A DNA stretch of 64,000 nt from an uncultured Prevotella sp. (GCA_900770845.1 CAAGLS010000131.1:1-64000), one strand, 5' to 3'. Counted from the stretch's first letter, positions 8,284 through 17,652 are shown. The notes: generated by a model not told the origin, from the sequence alone. Translations and numbers: made by a program.

Positions 8284-9993
8284 ATGGATCAAAACAAAAA
8301 ACTCATTGAGTGCGTTCCCAATTTCAGTGAGGGACGCGACATGCAGAAGATTAATTCCATCACGGAAGTCATCAAAGGCGTCAAGGGCGTGCGTCTGCTC
8401 GACGTAGACCCCGGTGAGGGCACCAACCGGACTGTGGTCACCTTCGTGGGTTCTCCTGAGGATGTCTGTGAGGCTGCGTTCAGGGCTGTCGCCCAAGCTG
8501 CAAAAGTTATCGACATGCGCCAGCACCACGGTGCCCACCCCCGTATGGGAGCCACCGACGTGTTGCCGCTTGTTCCTGTGAGCGGTGTCACGTTGGAGGA
8601 CTGCGCCGAGATGGCCCGAAAGCTTGGCGAGCGCATTGCCAAAGAGCTCCGCATTCCTTGCTACTGCTATGAGGCTGCCGCCTATACAGAGCCGCGCCAC
8701 AATCTGGCCATTTGCCGCAAGGGCGAGTATGAGGGACTGCCCGACCGCATGACACAAAAGGAGGAGCAACCCGACTTCGGCGCCCGTCCCTGGGACGACG
8801 ACTTGGCCCGCACGGGCTGTACGGCTGTCGGCGCGCGCGACTTCCTCATCGCGGTCAACTTCAACCTGAACACCACTTCCACAAGGCGCGCCAATGCCAT
8901 CGCCTTCGATGTGCGCGAGAAGGGCAGACCCATGCGCGAGGGTGGAAAACTTACTGGCAAGGTGTTGAAAGACGAGAATGGTGAACCCATCATGCAGCCG
9001 GGTACACTGAAGTCGACAAAGGCCATTGGCTGGTTTATCGACGAATACGGCATTGCCCAGGTGTCGATGAATATCACCAATATCAATGTCACGCCCCTGC
9101 ATGTGGCTTTCGACGAGGTGTGCCGAGCCGCTGCCGCCCGTGGCGTGAGAGTGACGGGTACGGAGATAGTAGGTCTCATCCCCAAGCGCGTGCTGACAGA
9201 GGCAGGACGCTACTTCTTGGAGAAGCAGCAACGCTCAACGGGCATACCTGAGGAGGACATCGTCAAGATGGCCATCAAGTCGATGAGCCTCGACGACCTC
9301 AAGCCTTTCAATCCCCGCGAGAAAGTCATCGAGTATCTGCTTGAGGATGCCCACCCCGTCAAGCGGTTGGCCGACCTTACTGTAAAGGAGTTCGCCCAGG
9401 AGACTTCGCGCGAGAGTCCAGCCCCGGGTGGTGGAACGATTGCCGCCTGCATGGGTGCGTTGGGTGCCGCCTTGGGTACGATGGTGGCCAACCTGTCTGC
9501 CCACAAGCGCGGATGGGACGATCGTTGGCAGGAGTTCAGCCAGTGGGCAGAGAAAGGCCAGGTGCTGGTCGACTCGTTGCTCCACCTCATCGATGAGGAC
9601 ACCGCAGCCTTCAACCGCATCATGGATGCCTTTGGCATGCCCAAGGGGACTCCTGAGGAGAAGCTGGCTCGCTCCGAGGCCATCCAGGCTGCCACGCTCT
9701 ACGCCTCGGAAGTGCCGTTGGATACCATGCGCGAGTCGTTCAAGGCTTTCGAGATTTGCCGTGCCATGGCCGAGATAGGCAATCCCAACAGCGTCTCCGA
9801 TGCCGGCGTGGGCGCCCTCGCTGCCCGTGCCGCCGTTAGGGGAGCCTCTATGAACGTGAGGATTAATGCTTCCTCGCTCAAGGACAAGGCCACGGCACAA
9901 CGCCTCATCGACGAGGCCAACGACATTGCAGCCAAGGCTGACGCTGAGGAGGCGGCCATCTCCGCTATCGTCGACGCCAAAATCAATGGGTAG
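8284..9993 (+). CDS. ftcD: Bifunctional glutamate formimidoyltransferase / formimidoyl-THF cyclodeaminase
   Basis: The 569-residue fusion has an N-terminal formiminotransferase (about residues 1-330, opening KLIECVPNFSEGRD, with HHGAHPRMGATDV near 80-92) and a C-terminal cyclodeaminase domain (about 360-560, with ESPAPGGGTIAAC). It takes the formimino group of formiminoglutamate onto tetrahydrofolate and deaminates it to 5,10-methenyl-THF, ending histidine breakdown with glutamate and ammonia in the cytoplasm. It heads a plus-strand run of ftcD, hutU, hutH and hutI that together cover all steps. Start ATG at 8284 fits the family. A strong hairpin follows the stop (9998-10048). Confidence 0.95.
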   Translation: MDQNKKLIECVPNFSEGRDMQKINSITEVIKGVKGVRLLDVDPGEGTNRTVVTFVGSPEDVCEAAFRAVAQAAKVIDMRQHHGAHPRMGATDVLPLVPVSGVTLEDCAEMARKLGERIAKELRIPCYCYEAAAYTEPRHNLAICRKGEYEGLPDRMTQKEEQPDFGARPWDDDLARTGCTAVGARDFLIAVNFNLNTTSTRRANAIAFDVREKGRPMREGGKLTGKVLKDENGEPIMQPGTLKSTKAIGWFIDEYGIAQVSMNITNINVTPLHVAFDEVCRAAAARGVRVTGTEIVGLIPKRVLTEAGRYFLEKQQRSTGIPEEDIVKMAIKSMSLDDLKPFNPREKVIEYLLEDAHPVKRLADLTVKEFAQETSRESPAPGGGTIAACMGALGAALGTMVANLSAHKRGWDDRWQEFSQWAEKGQVLVDSLLHLIDEDTAAFNRIMDAFGMPKGTPEEKLARSEAIQAATLYASEVPLDTMRESFKAFEICRAMAEIGNPNSVSDAGVGALAARAAVRGASMNVRINASSLKDKATAQRLIDEANDIAAKADAEEAAISAIVDAKING

Positions 9994-9997
9994 AATT

Positions 9998-10048
9998 GCA
10001 TAGAACCCGCTGCGCCTCCTCTTTTGGGGAGGAGGTGCGGCTCTATGC
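9998..10048 (+). terminator. Strong hairpin between ftcD and hutU
   Basis: The outer stem GCATAGA (9998-10004) pairs with TCTATGC (10042-10048), and an inner CGCCTCCTC/GAGGAGGTG stem (one G-U) fills most of the space. No T-run follows directly, but a small AAAGC-GCTTT hairpin with TTTT comes next (about 10056-10070). It may attenuate transcription into hutU or protect the 3' end of ftcD mRNA. Confidence 0.5.
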
Positions 10049-10118
10049 TTGCGACAAAGCTGGGGCTTTTGCATCCTAACCATACCTTATATATATATGA
10101 ACCAATAACCAACAGTCT

Positions 10119-12158
10119 ATGACAACAGAAGAATTTCAAGCTGAGATTAGAGCCGGAATCTCCGACTATCTGCCAGAACCACAAGAATACGACACGTCAA
10201 TCAACCATGCTCCAAAGCGTAAGGACATACTGACCTACGAGGAGAAGAAACTTGCCTTGCGCAATGCCCTGCGCTACTTCCCCAAGAAGTTCCACGCCAC
10301 GCTCGCTCCCGAGTTTGCAGAGGAACTCCACAAGTACGGCCGTATCTACATGTACCGTTACCGTCCACGCTATGAGATGAAGGCACGTCCTATCAGCGAG
10401 TACCCGCACCGCTCGGAGCAGGCCGCTGCCATCATGCTTATGATTCAGAACAATCTCGACCCGCGTGTGGCGCAACATCCTCATGAGCTGATCATATATG
10501 GCGGCAACGGAGCCATCTTCCAGAACTGGGCTCAGTATCGCCTCGTGATGAAATACTTGAGCGAGATGACCGATGAACAGACGCTCGTGATGTATTCGGG
10601 TCATCCCTTAGGCCTCTTCCCGTCGCATAAGCGTGCGCCGAGAGTGGTGGTCACTAACGGTATGGTCATTCCCAACTACTCAAAACCCGACGACTGGGAG
10701 CGCGACAATGCCTTGGGTGTGAGCCAGTATGGCCAGATGACGGCCGGCTCTTATATGTATATTGGTCCGCAGGGCATCGTCCACGGCACCACCATCACGG
10801 TGTTGAATGCCGCTCGTAGAGTGATGCACGACCCCGACCGCCATGTCAAGAACCAGATTCCTTTGTTTGTTTCTTCTGGTCTTGGTGGCATGAGTGGCGC
10901 ACAGCCCAAAGCCGGCAACATAGCAAAGGTGGTGAGTGTGGTGGCCGAAATCAATCCAAAGGCCGTGCAGAAGCGCTACGAGCAGGGATGGGTGGACGAA
11001 ATCCACGACAACCTTGACGAGCTGATGAAGTCCATACGCACAGCTTTGGCCGACAAACGCGTGGTGTCGATGGCTTATCAAGGCAATATTGTCGACCTTT
11101 GGGAGCGTCTTGCCAAGGAGGATATTGAGGTGAACCTTGGCTCCGACCAGACTTCGCTCCACAATCCGTGGGCTGGCGGCTACTATCCCGTAGGCTTGTC
11201 GCTTGAGGAGAGCAAGAAGATGATGGCCGATGACCCCGACGAGTTCAAGAAGCGCGTGGAGGCTTCCTTGCGTCGGCAGGTGGCTGCCATCAATCAGCTC
11301 ACCCAGCGTGGCATGTACTTCTTCGACTATGGCAACGCCTTCTTGTTGCAGTCGTCGCGTGCCGGTGCCGACATCCTGTTGCCTGACGGCAAGTTCCGCT
11401 ATCCGTCATACGTGCAGGACATCATGGGACCGATGTTCTTCGACTACGGCTTCGGACCATTCCGCTGGGTCTGTACATCGTGCGACCCCGACGACCTCGC
11501 CCTCACCGACAAGCTGGCCGAGCAAGTACTCACCGAGGAGCGCCAGCATGCCACCGAGGACATACAGCACCAGCTCGACGACAACATCCACTGGATTCGC
11601 GAGGCTGGCAAGAACCACCTTGTCGTTGGCTCGCAGGCACGCATCCTCTATGCCGACTGCGAGGGCCGTACCAAGATAGCATTGGCTTTCAACGAGGCTG
11701 TGAGAGACGGCCGGCTGAAGGCTCCTGTGGTGTTGGGACGCGACCATCACGACGTGAGCGGAACCGACTCTCCTTTCCGCGAGACCAGCAACATCTACGA
11801 CGGCTCGCAGTTCTGTGCCGATATGGCAGTACAGAACGTCATCGGCGACTCGTTCCGCGGAGCCACCTGGGTGAGTCTCCACAATGGCGGAGGCGTTGGC
11901 TGGGGCGAAGTGGTCAACGGTGGCTTCGGAATGGTGGTCGACGGCTCTGAGCAGAGCGACGACAATATCAAGGAGATGCTCTTCTGGGATGTCAACAACG
12001 GAATCGCACGTCGCTCTTGGGCACGCAACACGGGTTCGATGGATGCCATCAAGCGTGAGATGGAGCGCAGGCCCGACCTGACGGTCACAATGCCCCATCT
12101 GGCCGACGACGACATCATCAACAGCAGCATCGACAGAATAGCCTCTTCCGAGAACTGA
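10119..12158 (+). CDS. hutU: Urocanate hydratase, long form
   Basis: The 679-residue protein is the NAD+-containing urocanate hydratase, which converts urocanate to imidazolone propionate. Family blocks are clear: IIYGGNGAIFQNWAQY, YSGHPLGLFPSH, YGFGPFRWVCTSCDP (with the active-region Cys) and NGGGVGWGEVVNGGFGMVVD. At 679 residues it belongs to the longer type found in Bacteroidota and eukaryotes rather than the roughly 555-residue proteobacterial type. It acts in the cytoplasm between HutH and HutI, whose genes follow on the same strand. The gap to hutH is about 200 bases without an obvious signal. Confidence 0.96.
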   Translation: MTTEEFQAEIRAGISDYLPEPQEYDTSINHAPKRKDILTYEEKKLALRNALRYFPKKFHATLAPEFAEELHKYGRIYMYRYRPRYEMKARPISEYPHRSEQAAAIMLMIQNNLDPRVAQHPHELIIYGGNGAIFQNWAQYRLVMKYLSEMTDEQTLVMYSGHPLGLFPSHKRAPRVVVTNGMVIPNYSKPDDWERDNALGVSQYGQMTAGSYMYIGPQGIVHGTTITVLNAARRVMHDPDRHVKNQIPLFVSSGLGGMSGAQPKAGNIAKVVSVVAEINPKAVQKRYEQGWVDEIHDNLDELMKSIRTALADKRVVSMAYQGNIVDLWERLAKEDIEVNLGSDQTSLHNPWAGGYYPVGLSLEESKKMMADDPDEFKKRVEASLRRQVAAINQLTQRGMYFFDYGNAFLLQSSRAGADILLPDGKFRYPSYVQDIMGPMFFDYGFGPFRWVCTSCDPDDLALTDKLAEQVLTEERQHATEDIQHQLDDNIHWIREAGKNHLVVGSQARILYADCEGRTKIALAFNEAVRDGRLKAPVVLGRDHHDVSGTDSPFRETSNIYDGSQFCADMAVQNVIGDSFRGATWVSLHNGGGVGWGEVVNGGFGMVVDGSEQSDDNIKEMLFWDVNNGIARRSWARNTGSMDAIKREMERRPDLTVTMPHLADDDIINSSIDRIASSEN

Positions 12159-12361
12159 CCGTAGACGGCAAGCCGTAGCTTGGCCCGTCGGAAGAAGGCC
12201 GCGGGAAAATATTAACTTCAAACAAATCAATCACACAACAAACAAAGTCCCATCCTTGGCAATCGCTTGGCCATCTCGACTCTGACATCGCACTATGCAG
12301 ATTTGGTATTCCTATTGTCGTTGGACAACGAATGCCGGGTGGGACTATTATTTCCATTACT

Positions 12362-13855
12362 ATGAACATACATGAAATCAGTGCAGGCCACCTGACCCTC
12401 GATACTGTGTGGGAAATCCTGCGTGGCAACTACAAACTCAAGTTGGGCGAAGATGCCATCCGCCGCATCACCAGATGCCGTGAGTATCTCGACAAGAAAA
12501 TCGCCTCGTCGAAGACTCCCATCTATGGCGTGACCACAGGTTTTGGCTCGCTCTGCAATATCTCCATCAGCGACGACCAACTGTCACAGCTTCAGATCAA
12601 CCTGATGATGAGCCATGCCTGCGGAATCGGCGAGCGTGTGCCCAACGAGATTGTCAAACTGATGATTCTCTTGAAGATTCAGTCTCTGTCCTACGGTTAT
12701 TCCGGCTGTAAGCTCGACACAGTGCAGCGTTTGGTGGACTTCTTCAACAATGAGATTTACCCCATCGTGTATATGCAAGGTTCTGTGGGCAGTTCCGGCG
12801 ATTTGGTTCCTCTGGCCCACCTATGTCTGCCCATCGTGGGTTTGGGCGAGGTGGAGTATCAAGGCAAGCGCATGAGCGGTGCCGAGGTGACGCAGCTGAT
12901 GGGCTGGGAGCCTGTGAAGCTCGCATCAAAAGAAGGACTGGCACTGCTCAACGGTACCCAAAACATGGCTGCTTTCTGCTGTTGGTCCATCATCCAGGCC
13001 ACGAAGCTCAGCAACTGGGCTGACTATATCGCCTCTATGTCGATTGATGCCTATGGCGGTCGCATAGACCCGTTCCTGCGGCCCGTGCATTTGGTGCGTC
13101 CTCACCAGGGACAGCTCGATACGGCTGAACACATCTCGAAGATTCTTGAGGGCAGCGAGCTGATTCGGCAGCCCAAGAAATACGTGCAGGATCCTTACTC
13201 GTTCCGCTGCATCCCGCAGGTGCATGGCTCGGTGAAAGACACCGTGCGCTATGTGCAGAATGTGACCGATATAGAAATCAATGCCGCCACCGACAATCCT
13301 ACAGTGTGTCCCGACGATGACCTCATCATCTCGGCGGGTAATTTCCATGGAGAGCCGATTGCCCTCCCTATGGACTTCTTAGCCATCGCCATGTCTGAGT
13401 TGGCCAATATCTCTGAGCGCCGAATCTACAAGCTTGTTTCCGGCACTCGTGGACTGCCCAGTTTCCTCGTGGCCAATCCTGGAGTGAACAGTGGCTTTAT
13501 GATAACGCAGTATACGGCTGCCAGCATCGTAAGCCAGAGCAAGACGCTCTGCATGCCGTCTTCTGTAGACAGCATACCTACATCACAGGGTCAGGAGGAC
13601 CACGTGAGCATGGGTGCCAATGCGGGAACCAAGCTCTATCGCGTCGTTCTCAACACTGAGCGTGTCCTTGCCATCGAACTCTTCAATGCCGCACAGGCTC
13701 TGGAGTTCCGCCGTCCGCTGAAGTCGTCGCCCGCTGTGGAACGCATTTTCAACGACTATCGCAAGGTTGTGCCGTTTATCGACAAGGATGTCGTGATGTA
13801 TCCCTACATCGCCAAGTCGGTCGAATTCCTGCGTACGGAAAAGTTGGACTCATAA
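12362..13855 (+). CDS. hutH: Histidine ammonia-lyase
   Basis: The 497-residue protein is a MIO-type lyase that removes ammonia from histidine to give urocanate. The usual YGVTTGFGSL block near residue 57 and the prosthetic-group region GSVGSSGDLVPLAHL are present. The tripeptide that cyclises to MIO is Ser144-Ser145-Gly146 here, not the commoner Ala-Ser-Gly; other residues at the first position are tolerated in the superfamily. I use the start MNIHEISAG (12362); ten more codons are open upstream but do not resemble the family. It is the first enzyme of the pathway although it is third in gene order. Confidence 0.94.
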   Translation: MNIHEISAGHLTLDTVWEILRGNYKLKLGEDAIRRITRCREYLDKKIASSKTPIYGVTTGFGSLCNISISDDQLSQLQINLMMSHACGIGERVPNEIVKLMILLKIQSLSYGYSGCKLDTVQRLVDFFNNEIYPIVYMQGSVGSSGDLVPLAHLCLPIVGLGEVEYQGKRMSGAEVTQLMGWEPVKLASKEGLALLNGTQNMAAFCCWSIIQATKLSNWADYIASMSIDAYGGRIDPFLRPVHLVRPHQGQLDTAEHISKILEGSELIRQPKKYVQDPYSFRCIPQVHGSVKDTVRYVQNVTDIEINAATDNPTVCPDDDLIISAGNFHGEPIALPMDFLAIAMSELANISERRIYKLVSGTRGLPSFLVANPGVNSGFMITQYTAASIVSQSKTLCMPSSVDSIPTSQGQEDHVSMGANAGTKLYRVVLNTERVLAIELFNAAQALEFRRPLKSSPAVERIFNDYRKVVPFIDKDVVMYPYIAKSVEFLRTEKLDS

Positions 13856-13926
13856 ACTTTTTTTGTTAAACCCATCACTACAGCCCGTTCCCAGTAAGGT
13901 TTGGCCTATTCCAGACAAGGCCTTCT

Positions 13927-13964
13927 GCCCCTCTCCTTAGAGTGGGGACTGGGAGTGGGCTTTT
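13927..13964 (+). terminator. Imperfect hairpin with T-tail between hutH and hutI
   Basis: GCCCCTCTCC (13927-13936) can pair imperfectly with GGGAGTGGGC (13951-13960), followed by TTTTCTTT. It lies 10 bases before the hutI start, so it would act as an attenuator or partial terminator. The pairing has mismatches, so I hold it with low confidence. Confidence 0.35.
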
Positions 13965-13973
13965 CTTTATATT

Positions 13974-15197
13974 ATGCGAAGAATCATCTATAACATCAAG
14001 ACAATCTTTGGCATACGACCTAAAGATTGTTTGCGGCTGAATGGCGGGGAGATGAGCAGTCCTTTCTCACTCGACAATGCATGGCTGGTTTCGCGCGATG
14101 GCATCATAGAGGGTTTCGGTGCGATGGACGCCTGTCCGCGCGAGGAGACTTTCGACGAGAGCGTTGACGCCAAGGGAGGCATGCTGCTTCCAGCGTTTTG
14201 CGACAGTCATACACATTTGGTTTACGCAGGGCAGCGTGAGCAGGAGTGGGTGGACAAGATTCGTGGACTGAGCTACGCCGAAGTCGCCCGGCGGGGTGGA
14301 GGAATCCTCAATTCCGCCGACTTGCTTCATCTCACATCTGAGGACGAACTCTACTCCCAAGCTATGGAGCGTGTAGAGGAGATAGAGGCCAAAGGAACGG
14401 GATGTGTGGAAATCAAGAGTGGCTACGGACTCAACACGGATGACGAGTTGAAGATGCTCCGCGTTATCAAGCGTGTCAGCGAGTCGGCTCCCATCAAGGT
14501 TGTCTCCACCTTTCTCGGTGCCCACGCCGTGTCGCGCAAGTATTTGGGCCGGCAGGCAGAGTATGTCGACATGCTCATACGTGAGATGCTGCCCGAGGTG
14601 GGACGTGAGCGTCTGGCAGACTTCGTTGACGTGTTCTGCGATGAGGGCTTCTTCACTCCCGAGGAGATGGACCGCATACTCGATGCCGCCGCCAAATATG
14701 GGATGAGGCCTAAGGTGCATGTCGACGAGCTTGCAGACGGTGAAGGATTGCGTGTTGCTGTCAACCGCCATGCCTTGTCGGTCGACCACTTGGAGAGCAT
14801 GCCTGAGAGCGACATTCCTATGTTGAAAGCTTCGGCCACAATGCCTACGGCTCTCCCAGGCACCTCTTTCTTCTCCAACATGCCCTACGCCAAATGCCGC
14901 AGCATGATTGACGCGGGGTTGGGTGTGGCCTTGGCCAGCGACTACAATCCTGGTTCCACACCCTCGGGCGACATGAAGTTTGTGATGTCGCTGGCTTGCA
15001 TGAAGATGAGACTGTTGCCCGAGGAGGCTCTCAATGCGGTGACCATCAATGGCGCTTACGCCATGGGATTGAGTCGCGATTATGGCAGCATCACCATTGG
15101 GCGCAAGGCCAGTCTCATCCTGACCAAGCCTGTTCCGTCGCTGGCTTACTTGCCCTACGCCTATACCACCAATTGTCTGCGCCAGTGTTTCCACTAA
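13974..15197 (+). CDS. hutI: Imidazolonepropionase
   Basis: The 407-residue amidohydrolase opens the ring of imidazolone propionate to formiminoglutamate, the substrate of FtcD. The metal-binding HxH lies at His79/His81 (CDSHTHLVYAG). The substrate-site EIKSGYGLN (about 143-151), the VHVDEL histidine and the ASDYNPGS aspartate region follow in family order. It is cytoplasmic and about the usual 400-420 residues. It is the last plus-strand gene of the hut cluster and meets the minus-strand carboxyltransferase operon tail to tail, with a shared terminator between. Confidence 0.95.
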   Translation: MRRIIYNIKTIFGIRPKDCLRLNGGEMSSPFSLDNAWLVSRDGIIEGFGAMDACPREETFDESVDAKGGMLLPAFCDSHTHLVYAGQREQEWVDKIRGLSYAEVARRGGGILNSADLLHLTSEDELYSQAMERVEEIEAKGTGCVEIKSGYGLNTDDELKMLRVIKRVSESAPIKVVSTFLGAHAVSRKYLGRQAEYVDMLIREMLPEVGRERLADFVDVFCDEGFFTPEEMDRILDAAAKYGMRPKVHVDELADGEGLRVAVNRHALSVDHLESMPESDIPMLKASATMPTALPGTSFFSNMPYAKCRSMIDAGLGVALASDYNPGSTPSGDMKFVMSLACMKMRLLPEEALNAVTINGAYAMGLSRDYGSITIGRKASLILTKPVPSLAYLPYAYTTNCLRQCFH

Positions 15198-15370
15198 AGC
15201 GCGTGCAAGGTGTTGGGGCTATTCGTCAGACGTCAGACGCACGGTACATGATGGGGCAACGCACGGGATATGACGGAGACCAACATCAGACTGTGCTGGA
15301 AAGCGAATTGGACGACATGAATAGAATTTGAGGGGCAGAATGGAAGCGTTCCCTCAGCCGAAAAACAATA

Positions 15371-15402
15371 AAAGGCCGGCAGCTGATGAGCTACCGGCCT
15401 TT
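15371..15402. terminator. Bidirectional terminator between hutI and the biotin-carrier gene
   Basis: AAAGGCCGG (15371-15379) pairs with CCGGCCTTT (15394-15402), and an inner AGCT/AGCT pair surrounds a GATG loop. The run of A before and T after allow use on both strands. It lies 20 bases from the stop of the minus-strand biotin-carrier gene and about 170 bases after hutI. Confidence 0.85.
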
Positions 15403-15422
15403 TGGCTAATATGCATAGGTGT

Positions 15423-15857
15423 CTATTCCACCACCACAAGCGGGTCCTCTTCCATGACGGCCTGGCCCACCTTCACGCAGATGGCGGTCACCTTGCCGTC
15501 TTTCTCGGCTTCAATGTTGTTTGCCATCTTCATGGCTTCAAGCACCACGAGGGTGTCGCCGGCCTTCACTTCCTGTCCCACTTCCACATTGATTCCTGTT
15601 ATGGTTCCAGGCAGAGGAGCCTTCACGGCATTCTGCGTGTTGACACCTGCGGCTGGAGCTGCCTGCTCTTCATCAGAGGCTGCTTGAGAGGGCTTGCCGA
15701 GAACCACTTTCTTCTTCTCCTGCTCAGTCGGCTTCTCCATACCCACCTCGAAGCTCTCACCGTTGACTTTCACCTCTGCGGTGTAGGTGTCTTCATTTAT
15801 TTCTCCAATCTCGACTTTGTATTCCTTACCGTCGATTGTATATTTGAATTCTTTCAT
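15423..15857 (-). CDS. Biotin carboxyl carrier protein of a methylmalonyl-CoA decarboxylase-type complex
   Basis: This 144-residue protein has the biotinyl domain at its C-terminal half: EAMKM with the target Lys110, preceded by a flexible Ala/Gln-rich linker (about 50-75). It carries CO2 between the carboxyltransferase encoded upstream (16050-17615) and a decarboxylase or biotin carboxylase subunit. The true start is MKEFKYTIDGKEY; longer upstream frames run into the neighbouring small gene. It is the last gene of the operon; in relatives a membrane beta subunit gene often follows, but here the terminator and the convergent hutI follow instead. Confidence 0.88.
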   Translation of the reverse strand: MKEFKYTIDGKEYKVEIGEINEDTYTAEVKVNGESFEVGMEKPTEQEKKKVVLGKPSQAASDEEQAAPAAGVNTQNAVKAPLPGTITGINVEVGQEVKAGDTLVVLEAMKMANNIEAEKDGKVTAICVKVGQAVMEEDPLVVVE

Positions 15858-15879
15858 TTTGGATGTTGCTTGTTTTGAA

Positions 15880-16029
15880 TTAGGGCTTGGCTGTGAACGA
15901 GAGGAACTTCGCATCCCACATTGTCTGCTTGGGCTTGATGGTGATGATGCCACTTTCCTTCTCGTGGACGTTGTTGCCTTGGTATTCGTAGAGCGCCATT
16001 GCGATGGCAGCAAAAATGTTCTTGTCCAT
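15880..16029 (-). CDS. Small protein of the carboxyltransferase operon (49 residues)
   Basis: The short frame starts MDKNIFAAIAMALYEYQG and lies between the carboxyltransferase gene (20-base gap) and the biotin-carrier gene (22-base gap), all on the minus strand. Proteins of this size and N-terminus commonly sit at this position in Bacteroidota methylmalonyl-CoA decarboxylase operons. It has only a short apolar N-terminal stretch, not a convincing full membrane anchor like OadG. A role in complex assembly is inference. Confidence 0.75.
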   Translation of the reverse strand: MDKNIFAAIAMALYEYQGNNVHEKESGIITIKPKQTMWDAKFLSFTAKP

Positions 16030-16049
16030 GATTCTGGGAATTTTTGGAA

Positions 16050-17615
16050 TTACATCGGCATGCACCCGTGTTTCTTTGCGGGGAGTGTCATGCGCTTGTG
16101 GGCCAGCTGGGCCAGACCGCGGCAGATGCGGAAGCGCGTGTTGCGCGGTTCAATGACATCGTCGATATAGCCGAACTGGGCAGCCTGATAAGGATTGGCA
16201 AACGTCTCGGTGTACTCCTCTTCCTTCTCGGCGAGGAACTGGCCGACGTCGCCGCCCTCTTCCTTCACCTTCTTGGCTTCCTTGCCGCAAAGGATGGCCA
16301 CAGCCCCCGAGGCGCCCATCACGGCAATCTCGGCCGTGGGCCATGCGTAGTTGAGGTCGTTGCGGAGCTGCTTGCAGCCCATTACAATATGGGAGCCGCC
16401 ATAGCTCTTGCGCAGTGTTACGGTAATCTTGGGCACAGTGGCCTCACCGTAGGCGTAGAGCAGCTGCGCACCGTGGAGGATGACAGCATTGTATTCCTGT
16501 CCGGTTCCAGGAAGGAATCCAGGCACGTCGACCAAAGAGACAATGGGAATGTTGAAAGCATCGCAGAAGCGCACGAAGCGTGCGCCCTTGCGAGAGGCAT
16601 TCACATCGAGCACGCCGGCGTAGGCTGAGGGCTGGTTGGCGACAATGCCGACACTCTGGCCGTTGAAGCGGGCGAAGCCTGTGATGATGTTTTTGGCAAA
16701 CTTGGGCTGCACCTCGAAGAACTCTCCATTGTCGGTGATGGCCGTGATGACCTTGTACATGTCGTATGCCTTGTTGGGGTCGTCGGGCAGAATGTCGTTG
16801 AGAGAATCCTCCGTGCGGCTGATGGGGTCGGTGCACTCCACGCGAGGAGCCTCCTCCGCGTTGTTCGACGGCAGATAGCTGAGGAGCGTCTTCAGCATTT
16901 CCATGCATTCCTCCTCGGTCTTGTCCGTGAAGCTTGTCACACCGCTCTTGCTGGCATGCACGCTGGCTCCGCCCAAATGCTCAGAGTCGATGTCCTCACC
17001 CGTGACGGTCTTCACCACCTTGGGGCCTGTGAGGAACATGTAGCTCGTTCCCTCAGTCATGAAGATGAAGTCGGTTAGGGCTGGAGAGTAGACAGCGCCA
17101 CCCGCGCAGGGACCCATGATGCAGGAAATCTGCGGCACGACGCCTGAGGCCAAGATATTGCGCTCGAAAATCTCACCGTAGCCAGCGAGGGCGGAAATGC
17201 CTTCCTGAATACGAGCACCACCAGAATCGTTCATGCCGATGACAGGCGCGCCGTTGGCCATGGCCATATCCATCACCTTGCAGATTTTCTGACTCATGGT
17301 TTCGGAAAGAGAGCCGCCGTTGACAGTGAAGTCCTGCGCATAGACATAGACGAGGCGACCGTCGATGGTGGCAGAGCCGGCCACAACGCCATCGCCCAAG
17401 AACTGCTTCTTCTCCATGCCGAAATTATGGCAGCGGTGAAGCTTGAACATGTCATACTCCTCGAACGAGCCTTTGTCGACGAGCATCTCTATGCGTTCAC
17501 GGGCTGTGTATTTGCCACGGGCATGCTGCTTTTCGATGGCTTTCTCCCCGCCACCGAGGCGTGCCTGCTCGCGCTTGGCGAGAAGCTCCTTAATCTTTTC
17601 TGTTTGTTTGCTCAT
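16050..17615 (-). CDS. mmdA: Acyl-CoA carboxyltransferase (methylmalonyl-CoA decarboxylase alpha / propionyl-CoA carboxylase beta)
   Basis: The 521-residue protein is a biotin-dependent carboxyltransferase with two crotonase-like halves. Typical blocks are NDSGGARIQEG and GPCAGGAVYSP in the N half and VDVPGFLPGT plus KSYGGSHIVMG in the C half. It moves a carboxyl group between methylmalonyl-CoA (or propionyl-CoA) and the biotin carrier encoded two genes on. In propionate-forming Bacteroidota this is the decarboxylation step of the succinate pathway; the carboxylase direction cannot be excluded from this sequence. The symbol mmdA is chosen from operon context. A promoter-like -7 box lies at 17645-17652. 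Confidence 0.88.
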   Translation of the reverse strand: MSKQTEKIKELLAKREQARLGGGEKAIEKQHARGKYTARERIEMLVDKGSFEEYDMFKLHRCHNFGMEKKQFLGDGVVAGSATIDGRLVYVYAQDFTVNGGSLSETMSQKICKVMDMAMANGAPVIGMNDSGGARIQEGISALAGYGEIFERNILASGVVPQISCIMGPCAGGAVYSPALTDFIFMTEGTSYMFLTGPKVVKTVTGEDIDSEHLGGASVHASKSGVTSFTDKTEEECMEMLKTLLSYLPSNNAEEAPRVECTDPISRTEDSLNDILPDDPNKAYDMYKVITAITDNGEFFEVQPKFAKNIITGFARFNGQSVGIVANQPSAYAGVLDVNASRKGARFVRFCDAFNIPIVSLVDVPGFLPGTGQEYNAVILHGAQLLYAYGEATVPKITVTLRKSYGGSHIVMGCKQLRNDLNYAWPTAEIAVMGASGAVAILCGKEAKKVKEEGGDVGQFLAEKEEEYTETFANPYQAAQFGYIDDVIEPRNTRFRICRGLAQLAHKRMTLPAKKHGCMPM

Positions 17616-17644
17616 AATTTATAGCTGTTGTTTGATTTTTCGTG

Positions 17645-17652
17645 CAAAATTA
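17645..17652 (-). promoter_or_regulatory. -7 box of the carboxyltransferase operon
   Basis: Read on the minus strand this is TAATTTTG, 30 bases before the carboxyltransferase ATG. A TTTTC stretch lies about 20 bases further upstream as a possible -33 element. Confidence 0.55.
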
